Assembly: GCF_000177335.1 (NCBI RefSeq)
Contig: NZ_ADFP01000135.1
Coordinates: 37,907 to 101,906, forward strand
Length of the DNA stretch: 64,000 nt
DNA from: Pyramidobacter piscolens W5455
Lineage (GTDB): Bacteria > Synergistota > Synergistia > Synergistales > Dethiosulfovibrionaceae
Direction of reading: 5' to 3'
This document shows positions 40,879 to 49,829 of this stretch, one piece after another (the stretch's first letter is position 1; every line of letters begins with the position of its first letter). Under the pieces are notes generated by a model. The model was not told the DNA's origin, did no database searches, and was given only the letters and a program-made list of their open reading frames with translations. The position numbers and the translations under genes were made by a program.

Positions 40879-42825
40879 ATGACGGAAAAGAAAACGGTAC
40901 AGTTCGACGATCTGCTTCATTTCAAGTTCCTTTCGTGCCCGCGGCTTTCGCCGGACGGCTCGCTGGCGGTCTATCAGGTCGCCCAGGCCGACCTCGAAAA
41001 GGACGGCTACGACACCAACCTGTGGCTGTACGACTGCGGCGCGGGGCGCAGCCGTCAGGTCACCTTCGCCAACGCCGACAAAACTGCGCGCTGGACGCCG
41101 GACGGCAAAGCGCTGGTTTTCACGTCGAAGCGCGACGCCTCGCTGGAGAAGGACGCGACGGCGCTCTACCGGCTGGAACTCGGCGGCGGCGAAGCCCGCC
41201 GCCTGGGCGTCGTGCCGCTGCCCGTGAACGACCTGTGGCCGCTGCCGGACGGCAAAATTCTGCTCAGCGCCGTTTACACGCCGGAAGAACCGAATCCCGA
41301 GAACGCGCAGTACAAGGTTTACACGCAGATCCCGTTCTGGCAGAACGGCAAGAACTTTACCGGCCAGCGCCGCACCGCGCTGGCGCTGTGGAATCCTCAG
41401 TCCGGCGAGCTCAGGCGCCTGACGCCCGACCGCATGGACGTGCTCGACTGCACGCTGTCGCCCGGCGGCGGCGCGGCGCTGCTGGTGGCCGAAGAGTACG
41501 AGAAGGTCAAACCGCTGTGCAGTCACGTCTGGCGGCTCGACCTCGAAAGCGGCGCGATGGACTGCCTCAGCGAAGGGCTCGAGTACAGTTTCAAGACGGC
41601 GGGCTGGAGCGGCGGGCGCGTCATCGTCGTCGCCAGCGACATGAAACGCTACGGCATGAACGAGAACGCCCTGGTCTTCGAGCTGAAGGACAAAAAACTG
41701 ACCTGTCTGACGCCGGATCTCGACACCAGCTTCCACAACAGCATGGTCGGCGACTGCCGTTACGGCGTGGAAACGCAGTACGGCCTGATCGACGGCGACG
41801 GCCTGTATTACATTTCCACGCAGGGGACGAGCAGTCAGATCCACTTCAACGACCTGAACGGACACGACCGCAGCCTGACGCCGGGTCTGCTTTCGGCCGA
41901 TTGTTTCGACGCGCGCGGCGGGCGAGTGGTCGTCGTAGGATTCCGCGGCCTGCAGCTGCAGGAACTGTACGCCGCCGGAGCGGGCGAAGAAGCGCAACTG
42001 ACGCATCACAACGATTCTTTCATGGCGCAGTTCGAGCTTTCGCAGCCCGAACACTATACGGTGGACAACGGCGAGGGGCTGACGATCGACTGCTGGTACA
42101 TGAAACCGGTGGGCGCCGAACCGGGCAAAAAATATCCGACGATCTTCGACATCCACGGCGGCCCCAAGGCGACGTACGGCGCGCTGTATCTCCACGAGGC
42201 CCAGTGCTGGGCGGCGCTCGGCTACGCGGTGATCTTCTGCAATCCGCGCGGCGGCGACGGGCGCGGCAACGAGTTCGCGGACATCCGCGGCTTCTACGGC
42301 GTCAAGGACTATCAGGACTTCAACGCCATGCTCGACTGGGCGGTCGCGCATTTCGACTTTATCGACGCGGAGCGCCTGGGAGTGACCGGCGGATCGTACG
42401 GCGGTTACATGACCAACTGGATGATCTCGCACAGCGGCCGCTTCAAGTGCGCGGCCTCGCAGCGCGGCATCTGCAACTGGATCTCCTTCGACGGCGTCAG
42501 CGACATCGGCTGGTATTTCGGCACCGACCAGCAGGGCGGCAGCGGCCCGCTGACCGATCCGGAGGGCGCGTGGAACGCCTCGCCGCTCAAGTACGTGGGG
42601 AACGTGAAGACGCCGACGCTGTTCATCCATTCCGCGGAGGATCGCCGCTGTCCGGACGAGCAGGCGTTCCAGTTTTACACGGCCTTGCAGGTCCTCGGCG
42701 TGGAGACGCGGCTGTGTTATTTCCTCGGCGAGAATCACGAGTTGAGCCGATCGGGCAAGCCCCGCAGCCGTCTGGCCCGTCTGCGCGAGATCACCGGCTG
42801 GATGGACCGTTTCCTGAAAAAATAG
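40879..42825 (+). CDS. S9-family (acylaminoacyl-peptidase-like) serine peptidase
   Basis: The 648-residue prolyl-oligopeptidase-family enzyme has an N-terminal beta-propeller (about residues 1-390) that filters substrates by size, and a C-terminal alpha/beta-hydrolase domain. The catalytic Ser is in GGSYGG (near base 42400), with the Asp in SAEDRRCP and the His in GENHELS. There is no signal peptide, so it is probably cytoplasmic and trims peptides. I chose the ATG at 40879, with GTGGAGG upstream; the frame runs a few codons further into the terminator. Confidence 0.92.
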   Translation: MTEKKTVQFDDLLHFKFLSCPRLSPDGSLAVYQVAQADLEKDGYDTNLWLYDCGAGRSRQVTFANADKTARWTPDGKALVFTSKRDASLEKDATALYRLELGGGEARRLGVVPLPVNDLWPLPDGKILLSAVYTPEEPNPENAQYKVYTQIPFWQNGKNFTGQRRTALALWNPQSGELRRLTPDRMDVLDCTLSPGGGAALLVAEEYEKVKPLCSHVWRLDLESGAMDCLSEGLEYSFKTAGWSGGRVIVVASDMKRYGMNENALVFELKDKKLTCLTPDLDTSFHNSMVGDCRYGVETQYGLIDGDGLYYISTQGTSSQIHFNDLNGHDRSLTPGLLSADCFDARGGRVVVVGFRGLQLQELYAAGAGEEAQLTHHNDSFMAQFELSQPEHYTVDNGEGLTIDCWYMKPVGAEPGKKYPTIFDIHGGPKATYGALYLHEAQCWAALGYAVIFCNPRGGDGRGNEFADIRGFYGVKDYQDFNAMLDWAVAHFDFIDAERLGVTGGSYGGYMTNWMISHSGRFKCAASQRGICNWISFDGVSDIGWYFGTDQQGGSGPLTDPEGAWNASPLKYVGNVKTPTLFIHSAEDRRCPDEQAFQFYTALQVLGVETRLCYFLGENHELSRSGKPRSRLARLREITGWMDRFLKK

Positions 42826-42884
42826 GACGCGCCGGATTGATCGAAGTCGCCCGTTGTCGTTTCCTGTCAAGAATCAGCATTAAA

Positions 42885-42929
42885 ACGATTCTCCCGTTCC
42901 GCGTGACGCGCGCGAAACGGGAGAATCGT
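42885..42929. terminator. Bidirectional terminator between the S9 peptidase gene and the small membrane protein gene
   Basis: A perfect 14-bp stem (42885-42898 with 42916-42929). Its last base is the end of the convergent small gene's stop codon, and a T-run follows on the minus strand. Confidence 0.8.
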
Positions 42930-43195
42930 CATTTCTTGGAGGGCTTTCGCGTCGCCAAGAACAATTTTGTGAAGATGTAAACCGGGAAAAGAGGCGCGAT
43001 CGAGAGCAGCGGAGAGACGAAAAAGAAAATGTAGGCGGCAAGCAACAACAGAAACGCGATCACTGAAATCCAAAACGCGTCGATGTTTTTCTGCGTACTT
43101 TGCGGTTTCATGGCCGTGAAACCGAGAATCGAAAAAACGATCAGCATGACGAAGAGAACGATCATCGCATATGATTTGGCCGCTGAAATATTCAT
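42929..43195 (-). CDS. Small membrane protein, 88 residues
   Basis: The protein has two strong membrane segments (about residues 8-27 and 39-60) and a third weaker hydrophobic stretch (about 60-78), ending in a Lys-rich tail. I do not recognise a family. GGAGG lies about 10 nt before the ATG at 43195; an upstream in-frame Met has no such site. It is divergent from glmU. It is a plausible gene because of SD, hydrophobicity pattern and shared terminator. Confidence 0.55.
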   Translation of the reverse strand: MNISAAKSYAMIVLFVMLIVFSILGFTAMKPQSTQKNIDAFWISVIAFLLLLAAYIFFFVSPLLSIAPLFPVYIFTKLFLATRKPSKK

Positions 43196-43231
43196 GCGCA
43201 GATGCCTCCATGATTTTCTACATTCTTTGCC

Positions 43232-43259
43232 TTGACAGGCTTCGAGACCATGATAGTAT
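43232..43259 (+). promoter_or_regulatory. Promoter of glmU-prs-rplY-pth
   Basis: Exact TTGACA (43232-43237), a 16-bp spacer and TAGTAT (43254-43259), with TG one base upstream. The 5' UTR would be about 90 nt. Confidence 0.8.
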
Positions 43260-43358
43260 AGACTCGTTCTTTTGCTCTTTTCCAAATCTTACCATGAAAA
43301 TATGAAACGAGAAAGTTGTCGGGCGCACCATCCGACGATTTTCTGAAAGGATGATAAA

Positions 43359-44753
43359 ATGACGCGGCCGGAGAAATGCAGCGCGTTGATATTGGCTGCC
43401 GGCAAGGGAACGAGAATGCAGAGCGCGGTTCCCAAGGTGATGCAACCTCTCCTCGAAGAGCCGATGCTTTACTACGTTTTACGAGCGCTGCGAGCCGCCG
43501 GCATCGACGACATCGCCGTTGTGGTCGGACACGGAGGGGAACATGTCGGGGCCTGGCTCGCGCAGAATGCCCCCGACGCCAAAGTGATCTGGCAAAAAGA
43601 GCAGCTTGGCACCGGACATGCGGTCATGAGCGCTGCCGATTGGATCAGAGAGCGTGACCGCGTTTTGGTCGTGAACGGTGACATGCCGATGATCACCGAA
43701 CAAGAGATCGGCGCTTTTCTTGACCAGGCGGCCGCGGCGGACGCGGCGTTTATGACCTGCGACCTGGCCGAACCGGCTTCCTACGGCCGCGTCGTCAGGA
43801 GCGGAGGCGGCGTCCGCATCGTGGAGGCAAAGGACGCGTCGCCTGAGCAGCTGCGCATATCCGAAATAAACGCCGGCGTCTACCTGTTCGATGTTCCCAT
43901 GCTTCTCGAGGGGCTTTCCGGCTTGACGCAAAGCAACAGCCAAAGAGAATATTACATTGTCGATCTCGTTTCCTGGGCCTGCCGTCGCGGCCTGAACGTC
44001 GTTCCGGTGAAACTCGGCGCCGACAATCTTGCCGGCGTGAACAATCCGCTCGAGCTCGCCGCGCTTTCGCTGAAAATGCGGGACCGCCTGCTCGCGGAGT
44101 GGATGCTCAAAGGGGTAAAATGCGTTGACCCGGGCACGGTATGGGTCTCGCCGCGGGTTGTGTTCCACGGTGAAGCGTTCCTTTCCCCGAACGTCCAGAT
44201 CTGGGGATGCAGCGAGATCGGCGCGGGCTGCCGCCTCGGTTCGGGAACGATCCTCCGTCGTTGCGTATTGAAGGACAACGTGCAGTGTCTCGGCTATGTG
44301 GTCGCCGAGGATATCGTCGCGGAAGAAAACGTGAAAATGGGGCCCTTCTGTTTCTTGCGGGACGGCACGCATCTTCTGAGGGATTCTTTTGCCGGAAAAT
44401 TCGTCGAGATCAAAAACAGCGAGATCGGCGAAGGGACGAAAGTTCCTCACCTGAGCTATATGGGGGACGCCGTGATCGGCGCGGAAACAAATATCGGAGC
44501 GGCATCCGTCACATGCAACTACGACGGCGTCAATAAAAACAAAACGCGGATCGGGGCCCGCTGTTTCATCGGCAGCGACACGATGTTCGTCGCCCCTGTG
44601 AACATCGGCGACGGCGCCGTGGTCGGCGCAGGGTCGGTCATCACTCGGGACGTCCCCGCGGGCGCGCTCGCCGTGGCGAGAAACCGTCAGGTCGTGCGCG
44701 AGGGATGGGCACAAAGAAAAAAGGTTGAGCACGAAAAAAATATGGAGGCTTGA
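43359..44753 (+). CDS. glmU: Bifunctional UDP-GlcNAc pyrophosphorylase / GlcN-1-P acetyltransferase
   Basis: The 464-residue enzyme makes UDP-GlcNAc for peptidoglycan and lipid A. The N-terminal uridylyltransferase half has LILAAGKGTRMQS and GTGHAVMSA with the GDMPMI metal site. The C-terminal left-handed beta-helix (about residues 255-450) carries the hexapeptide turns and the acetyltransferase segment EGTKVPHLSYMGDAVIG followed by NYDGVNKNKT. AAAGGATG precedes the ATG. prs starts 3 nt after its stop, the classical glmU-prs pairing. Confidence 0.96.
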   Translation: MTRPEKCSALILAAGKGTRMQSAVPKVMQPLLEEPMLYYVLRALRAAGIDDIAVVVGHGGEHVGAWLAQNAPDAKVIWQKEQLGTGHAVMSAADWIRERDRVLVVNGDMPMITEQEIGAFLDQAAAADAAFMTCDLAEPASYGRVVRSGGGVRIVEAKDASPEQLRISEINAGVYLFDVPMLLEGLSGLTQSNSQREYYIVDLVSWACRRGLNVVPVKLGADNLAGVNNPLELAALSLKMRDRLLAEWMLKGVKCVDPGTVWVSPRVVFHGEAFLSPNVQIWGCSEIGAGCRLGSGTILRRCVLKDNVQCLGYVVAEDIVAEENVKMGPFCFLRDGTHLLRDSFAGKFVEIKNSEIGEGTKVPHLSYMGDAVIGAETNIGAASVTCNYDGVNKNKTRIGARCFIGSDTMFVAPVNIGDGAVVGAGSVITRDVPAGALAVARNRQVVREGWAQRKKVEHEKNMEA

Positions 44754-44756
44754 AAG

Positions 44757-45728
44757 ATGATGTCGAGCGAGAGGCAGATCATGGTTATTTCCGGTACCGC
44801 CCATCCCGAGTTCGCGGAGAAAGTGAGCCAGGAACTGGGGATCAGGCTGGCGAACGTTACCCATTACAACTTCGCCGACGGAGAGGTGGGCTTCCGCATC
44901 GAAGAGAGCGTCCGCGGCGCAGACGTGTATGTGATCCAGCCGACGTGCAAGCCCGTCAACGACAACTTGATGGAACTGCTGATCATGGTCGACGCGCTGA
45001 AGAGAGCCTCCGCGGGAAGAATCAACCTTGTCATGCCCTATTTCGGTTATGCCCGTCAGGATCGCCAGGCCAAGGGGCGAGAGCCGATCTCGGCCAAACT
45101 GGTCGCGAATATGATTGAGCATGCCGGCACGGACCGCGTCGTTACGGCAGACCTGCACGCGCGACAGATCCAGGGTTTTTTTGACATTCCCGTGGATCAC
45201 CTCTTGGGCGTGCCGCTTCTGGCCGGCTGGTTCAAAGAGCATGTGATCGGCGATCAAGACACCAGTCAATTCGTCGTCGTGTCGCCCGACGCCGGCGGGG
45301 TCGTCCGCGCCCGGAAACTTGCGACCCTCCTCAGAGCGGAGATTTCCATCGTCGATAAGCGCCGCCGTCACGACATGGCCAATATTTGCGAGGTCATGGA
45401 AATCATCGGCACCGACGTGGCCGATAAAACGTGCATTATCATCGACGATATGATCGATACGGCCGGCACGATCGTCAACGCGGCCAAAGCGTTGGAAAGC
45501 CTGGGCGCCAAGGAGGTCTACTGCTCGGCGACCCATGGCCTGCTCTCCGGCCCCGCCATCGACCGCTTAAGCGACGAGGCCGTCACAAAAGTCGTTGTGA
45601 CCGACACGATCCCATTGCCAGCGGAAAGAAAATTGGATAAAATAGTGCAAGTGTCCATGGCCCCGGTTTTTGCCGAGGCTATTCGAAGGATTCACACTGA
45701 TGGGTCCGTGAGCGATCTTTTTGAGTGA
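44757..45728 (+). CDS. prs: Ribose-phosphate pyrophosphokinase
   Basis: The 323-residue enzyme makes PRPP for purine, pyrimidine, NAD and amino-acid synthesis. Signatures: HYNFADGEVGFRIEESVRG, YARQDRQAKGREPISAK, ADLHARQIQGFF, the flexible-loop KRR near residue 200, and the PRPP-binding loop IIIDDMIDTAGTIV. Two Met codons stand at the start; GGAGG lies upstream. It supplies PRPP to the nicotinate phosphoribosyltransferase also in this window. rplY follows after 49 nt. Confidence 0.96.
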   Translation: MMSSERQIMVISGTAHPEFAEKVSQELGIRLANVTHYNFADGEVGFRIEESVRGADVYVIQPTCKPVNDNLMELLIMVDALKRASAGRINLVMPYFGYARQDRQAKGREPISAKLVANMIEHAGTDRVVTADLHARQIQGFFDIPVDHLLGVPLLAGWFKEHVIGDQDTSQFVVVSPDAGGVVRARKLATLLRAEISIVDKRRRHDMANICEVMEIIGTDVADKTCIIIDDMIDTAGTIVNAAKALESLGAKEVYCSATHGLLSGPAIDRLSDEAVTKVVVTDTIPLPAERKLDKIVQVSMAPVFAEAIRRIHTDGSVSDLFE

Positions 45729-45777
45729 TTTCGGACCCGCCATTGTAAATAATTTTTTTGAGGAGGCTCTTTGTATT

Positions 45778-46083
45778 ATGTCGGAAGCAGTTCAGATTGT
45801 TCTTGAGAATCGCGAGGGTTCGGGTTCGGCGTACTGTGGGCGTTTGCGCAAGGAAGGCTTTCTTCCCGCCGTCGTCTATGGACCGGCCCTCGAGCAGACG
45901 TACTCCGTTAAGGTGGAGACAAAAACGATGCTGCCCTACCTGATGTCGGACGATGTGAAGAAGACCGTCTTCGCCGCGAAACTTCCCAACGGGGAAGTGA
46001 AAAACTGCGTGATCAAGTCCGCCACGAAGAATTACGCCACGGACCGGCTGTTGCACATCGACTTTTACTGCGCGAACGAATAA
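45778..46083 (+). CDS. rplY: 50S ribosomal protein L25, short form
   Basis: The 101-residue 5S-rRNA-binding protein matches the N-terminal L25 domain: ENREGSGSAYCGRLRKEGFLPAVVYG at the start and DRLLHIDFYCANE at the end. It lacks the C-terminal beta domain of the longer CTC type. GAGGAGG sits 11 nt before the ATG at 45778. The next gene, pth, starts 4 nt after its stop, a pairing common across bacteria (rplY/ctc-pth). Confidence 0.9.
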   Translation: MSEAVQIVLENREGSGSAYCGRLRKEGFLPAVVYGPALEQTYSVKVETKTMLPYLMSDDVKKTVFAAKLPNGEVKNCVIKSATKNYATDRLLHIDFYCANE

Positions 46084-46087
46084 GCAC

Positions 46088-46681
46088 TTGCGTCTCATTG
46101 CAGGTCTTGGCAATCCCGGTACGGATTACGCTTTAACGCGGCATAACGTCGGCTGGGAAGTGATCGACTGTCTTGCGAATCGTCTGCAGGCCGGCGAGCC
46201 GTCGACAAAATTCGGCGGCGCCTGTTGGGGGCCGTTGAATATCGGCGGCGAACGGGTCGTGTTTCTCAAGCCTTATACGTACATGAACAACAGCGGCATA
46301 GCCGTGGGGGAAATCGCCCGTTTCTACAAGATCGAGCCGAGGGATATCCTCGTGGTCGTGGACGATATCAACCTGCCGTTGGGGCGTATGAGGATCCGTT
46401 CGAAAGGCTCCGCCGGGGGGCATAACGGGTTGAAATCCGTCATCGCCCATCTTGGCAGCGCGGATTTTCCGCGTCTGCGTGTCGGCGTCGATCCCTGCCC
46501 GCCGCACTACGATATGGCCGCCTGGGTGACCGGACATTTTTCCGCTGACGATCGCCGCGTCGTTGACAGGTCAATTGAAAAAGCTTCAGCTTTTTGTCTG
46601 GAGTGGTGTTCGTCCAACGCAGAAAAACTTATGAACCGCGTGAACAGTTGTGATGTACGTTCTGTAAACGGCGAAGCATGA
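46088..46681 (+). CDS. pth: Peptidyl-tRNA hydrolase
   Basis: The 197-residue enzyme frees tRNA from prematurely released peptidyl-tRNA. Catalytic and binding residues are visible: Asn in GLGNPG, His in TRHNVGW, KPYTYMNNSG, VVDDINLPLGRMRIR with the Asp, and GSAGGHNGLKS. The start is TTG, 4 nt after the rplY stop, so it is translated by coupling. Its stop codon lies inside the stem of the following terminator. Confidence 0.95.
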   Translation: MRLIAGLGNPGTDYALTRHNVGWEVIDCLANRLQAGEPSTKFGGACWGPLNIGGERVVFLKPYTYMNNSGIAVGEIARFYKIEPRDILVVVDDINLPLGRMRIRSKGSAGGHNGLKSVIAHLGSADFPRLRVGVDPCPPHYDMAAWVTGHFSADDRRVVDRSIEKASAFCLEWCSSNAEKLMNRVNSCDVRSVNGEA

Positions 46682-46700
46682 CGCTTTCGCCGTTTTTTGT
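46667..46700 (+). terminator. Terminator overlapping the end of pth
   Basis: A perfect 9-bp stem (46667-46675 with 46686-46694) is followed by TTTTGTTT. Confidence 0.88.
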
Positions 46701-46736
46701 TTATGATCGCCATAAGCGAACGGGAGGTGAAGAACT

Positions 46737-49700
46737 CTGACTTCTCGCTTAAGTGACGTCGATTCTCGGCTCTGGGCGCGCGGCGCGTCGGTCGGCATTC
46801 CTCTGGAAGGCGCCGGGCTGGCGTGCGCTTTGCGCGGATGTGAAAAGATTCTTGTCCTTGTGCCGACGCGGCAGGAGGCGCTGGCTCTGGATTCTGATTT
46901 GAAAGTGCTGGAGGTCGGAGAAAGCCGCCTGCTCGAAGAGCCCCCTTTGGACAGCGAGAAGCTGCGGAGCGGGGATTCTTTTCTGCGGCGCGGCCATACG
47001 CTTTCAGGATGGCTCAATGCAAAGAGCGGGATGTTGGTGGCCACCCCGGGAGCGTTGGTCACGCCGTTTCGCTTCGGCAAAACGGGATTGACTTTGGCGG
47101 CCGGCAAACGCTTGGGACGAGACACGCTCACGTCCTGGCTTGCCGAAAACGGCTATCGGCGCGCGGAGTTGGTGTGGCAGCCCGGCGAATTTGCGGTTCG
47201 CGGCGCTCTCGTCGATTTTTTCGATCCCTCTGAAAAGGCGCCTCTGCGCGTCGAGTTTTTTGACGAGGACGTGGAATCGATCCGTTTTTTTCAGCCCCGT
47301 TCGCAGAGGAGTTTTCAAAATCTGCCGCATTTCATTGTGCGCAGCGTCAATCACAGCGAAGACGAACAGCGCGAAAGGAGCTGGGGCAATTATGGAACGC
47401 TGCTGGTCCAACCTCGCCGACTCGAGGACAGCTTTGCGGCTTTTTGCGAGCTTTATAACGCGCTTGTCGAAGAAAAACAGCGGCTTGCGCCCGACGCGTT
47501 CGAAAGGTTTCTGCTGGACACGGGGCGTTTGCCGCGCTTAAGAGTATCGGCTCCCGGGGAGGGCGTCCACCAGGACACCCTTGATTTCGGCGCCGTTCCT
47601 TATTTTCGGGGCGATCTGAGAGCGGCCCGCGCGTATGTCGACAGCCATCTGCGCGCAGGATTCAAGATCCATATCGCCAGCCGCAACCTGACCGGAAGTT
47701 CATTTCCTGAGCAGGTTTCTTTTCAGCGGGGCAGCAGTTTAAGCGGCGGCGTCGTGGTGAAGGACCGGAACGAGATCTGGATTTCCGACGCGGAGCTTTT
47801 CGGCATCAACGAAGTTGCCGAGGAAGAGATCAATCGCGGCATGCCTCTGGACCTCGAGGCGAGCTTGAAGAAGGACCAGTGGGTCATCCACGAAAAATAT
47901 GGCGTCTGCCAGCTTGAGGGGACATCGGTCGAAAATTTTGGCGGGCAGGATTACGAAACCATCGTTCTGCGGTTCGCCGACAACGAAAGACTGATTATCC
48001 CCACCGCTGAACTTTTCCGCCTCACCCCGTGGAACGGTAACGGCGTTCCCGAGCTCGACAGCCTCAAGTCGAAGCGCTGGCGTTCGGCATGGAAAAAGGC
48101 GGAAGCGCAAATCGAAGCGGAAGCGCAGGGGCTCCTGAATCTCTACGCCCAGCGCGAACTGGCCGACGGGCGCGCTTTTGGACGCGACGGCGACCTGCTG
48201 AAACGCTTTGAGGAAAGCTTTCCCTACAAAGAAACCGTCGATCAGCTTCGGGCGATCCGCGACGTCAAGCACGACATGGAACGCCGCTGGCCCATGGATC
48301 GTCTCATTGTCGGAGACGTCGGTTACGGCAAAACAGAGGTTGTGCTGCGCGCGGCGGTCAAGACTGTCGAAAATGGCGCGCAAGCGGCGATTATTGCGCC
48401 GACAACGGTTTTGGCCCTCCAGCATTATCGCACCTGCGTCGCCAGAGTCGGCGAACTTCCGATTCGTGTCGAGCTGCTTTCGCGGATGATCCCCAAGAAA
48501 AAGCAGAAGGAAATTCTCGACGAAACGGCAAACGGCCGTGTCGATATCCTGATCGGCACCCATCGCCTTTTTCAGGACGACATTCGATTCAAAGACTTGG
48601 GACTGCTGATAATCGACGAAGAACACCGTTTTGGCGTCAAACATAAAGAGCGGCTGAAAGTGGCGCACCCCGGGCTGGACGTGCTTTCTCTTTCGGCGAC
48701 GCCGATTCCCAGAAGCCTCTCCATGGCGATGCGCGGCATCCGGGACATTTCCGTGATCGCCACTTCGCCGCGAGGGCGCGGCGAAGTCTTTACCGTGACC
48801 TCCCGATGGGATCCCAGTCTGGCGCATGACGCGGTTCTCCGCGAGCTCATGCGAGGCGGACAGGTATACTATCTGCATAATCGCATCGACGACATAGAAC
48901 AGATCGCGGCGCGTCTTGCCAACCGTTTCCCCGGACACCGCACGGCCGTCGCTCACGGGCAAATGGGAGAGCGCGAGCTTGAGAAGACGATGAACGAATT
49001 CTATGACGGCAAAATTGAAATCCTGGTGTGCACGACGATCATCGAAAGCGGGCTCGACGTGCCGCGGGCCAACACGCTGATCGTCGACGACGTCAGGCGC
49101 CTTGGCCTGGCGCAGATGCATCAGATACGCGGCCGCATCGGGCGGCGCAGCGAGAATGCTTACGCTCTGTTTTTTTATGAATCCGAAGAAAGCGGCGGCC
49201 AGACCCGCGAACGCCTCGAGGCTTTGGGCGCCGTCGGCTCGCAGAATGGCGGCTATCAACTGGCGCAGCGCGATCTCGAGATCCGCGGGGCGGGCGAGAT
49301 TCTCGGAACGGAACAGCATGGCTTCAAGGAACGCATTGGTTACACTCTTTATCTGAAAAAATTGAAGGAACGCGTCGACCAGTTGCGAGGGATCGAAATA
49401 AAGCCCGCGCTGGTCGATTTGGCCATGCCGCTGGTGATTCCTGTGGATTATGTACCGCAGACGGATCTGCGCATCGGGTTGTACAGACGCTTGTTATCGC
49501 CCTTGAGCGCTCAGGAATACGAGGAAATGCAGGCGGAACTTCTTGATCGCTACGGTCCTTTGCCCGAGCAAGTTCAGGGGCTGCTTGACGCGGCTCTGGT
49601 CCGCGGCGAAGGCGGGGCTCTCGGGATAGAGAGGCTTCGGGTCTCGGAGGCGTTTGTCGCTCTTGAGGGACCTTTGGGAGAGGATATTTTTTCGCCTCCG

Positions 49701-49802
49701 CGCTGGATCGTGAAAAACGGCGCGCGCCTCGGCGCTGGCGGCGTCAACGGACTGCATGCCGCCGCCGGGGAATTGATGAAAAAGGCCGTTCCCCGGCCGT
49801 GA
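46737..49802 (+). CDS. mfd: Transcription-repair coupling factor Mfd, probable CTG start
   Basis: This large SF2 translocase removes stalled RNA polymerase and recruits UvrA. Visible: a UvrB-like N-terminal part, the RNA-polymerase-binding CarD-like domain (about bases 47870-48020), Walker A GDVGYGKTEV, DEEHRFGVKHKE, the SATPIPRSL and translocase GRGEVFTV motifs, RGRIGR, and a C-terminal D7 domain. No ATG, GTG or TTG lies between the in-frame stop at 46728-46730 and a TTG at 46830. A strong SD (GGGAGGTGA 46722-46730) sits 6 nt before CTG 46737, which gives 1021 residues and restores the expected N-terminal helix. Confidence 0.93.
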   Translation: MTSRLSDVDSRLWARGASVGIPLEGAGLACALRGCEKILVLVPTRQEALALDSDLKVLEVGESRLLEEPPLDSEKLRSGDSFLRRGHTLSGWLNAKSGMLVATPGALVTPFRFGKTGLTLAAGKRLGRDTLTSWLAENGYRRAELVWQPGEFAVRGALVDFFDPSEKAPLRVEFFDEDVESIRFFQPRSQRSFQNLPHFIVRSVNHSEDEQRERSWGNYGTLLVQPRRLEDSFAAFCELYNALVEEKQRLAPDAFERFLLDTGRLPRLRVSAPGEGVHQDTLDFGAVPYFRGDLRAARAYVDSHLRAGFKIHIASRNLTGSSFPEQVSFQRGSSLSGGVVVKDRNEIWISDAELFGINEVAEEEINRGMPLDLEASLKKDQWVIHEKYGVCQLEGTSVENFGGQDYETIVLRFADNERLIIPTAELFRLTPWNGNGVPELDSLKSKRWRSAWKKAEAQIEAEAQGLLNLYAQRELADGRAFGRDGDLLKRFEESFPYKETVDQLRAIRDVKHDMERRWPMDRLIVGDVGYGKTEVVLRAAVKTVENGAQAAIIAPTTVLALQHYRTCVARVGELPIRVELLSRMIPKKKQKEILDETANGRVDILIGTHRLFQDDIRFKDLGLLIIDEEHRFGVKHKERLKVAHPGLDVLSLSATPIPRSLSMAMRGIRDISVIATSPRGRGEVFTVTSRWDPSLAHDAVLRELMRGGQVYYLHNRIDDIEQIAARLANRFPGHRTAVAHGQMGERELEKTMNEFYDGKIEILVCTTIIESGLDVPRANTLIVDDVRRLGLAQMHQIRGRIGRRSENAYALFFYESEESGGQTRERLEALGAVGSQNGGYQLAQRDLEIRGAGEILGTEQHGFKERIGYTLYLKKLKERVDQLRGIEIKPALVDLAMPLVIPVDYVPQTDLRIGLYRRLLSPLSAQEYEEMQAELLDRYGPLPEQVQGLLDAALVRGEGGALGIERLRVSEAFVALEGPLGEDIFSPPRWIVKNGARLGAGGVNGLHAAAGELMKKAVPRP

Positions 49803-49829
49803 CATTTCCTGTTTGAGGAGGCAAGGAAA

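Noticed and set aside
40795..42870. 691-codon minus-strand frame opposite the S9 peptidase gene
   Set aside because: Antisense shadow; Arg/Val/Asp-biased sequence with no family resemblance.
43479..45536. 685-codon minus-strand frame opposite glmU and prs
   Set aside because: It crosses two firmly identified genes and has no own signals.
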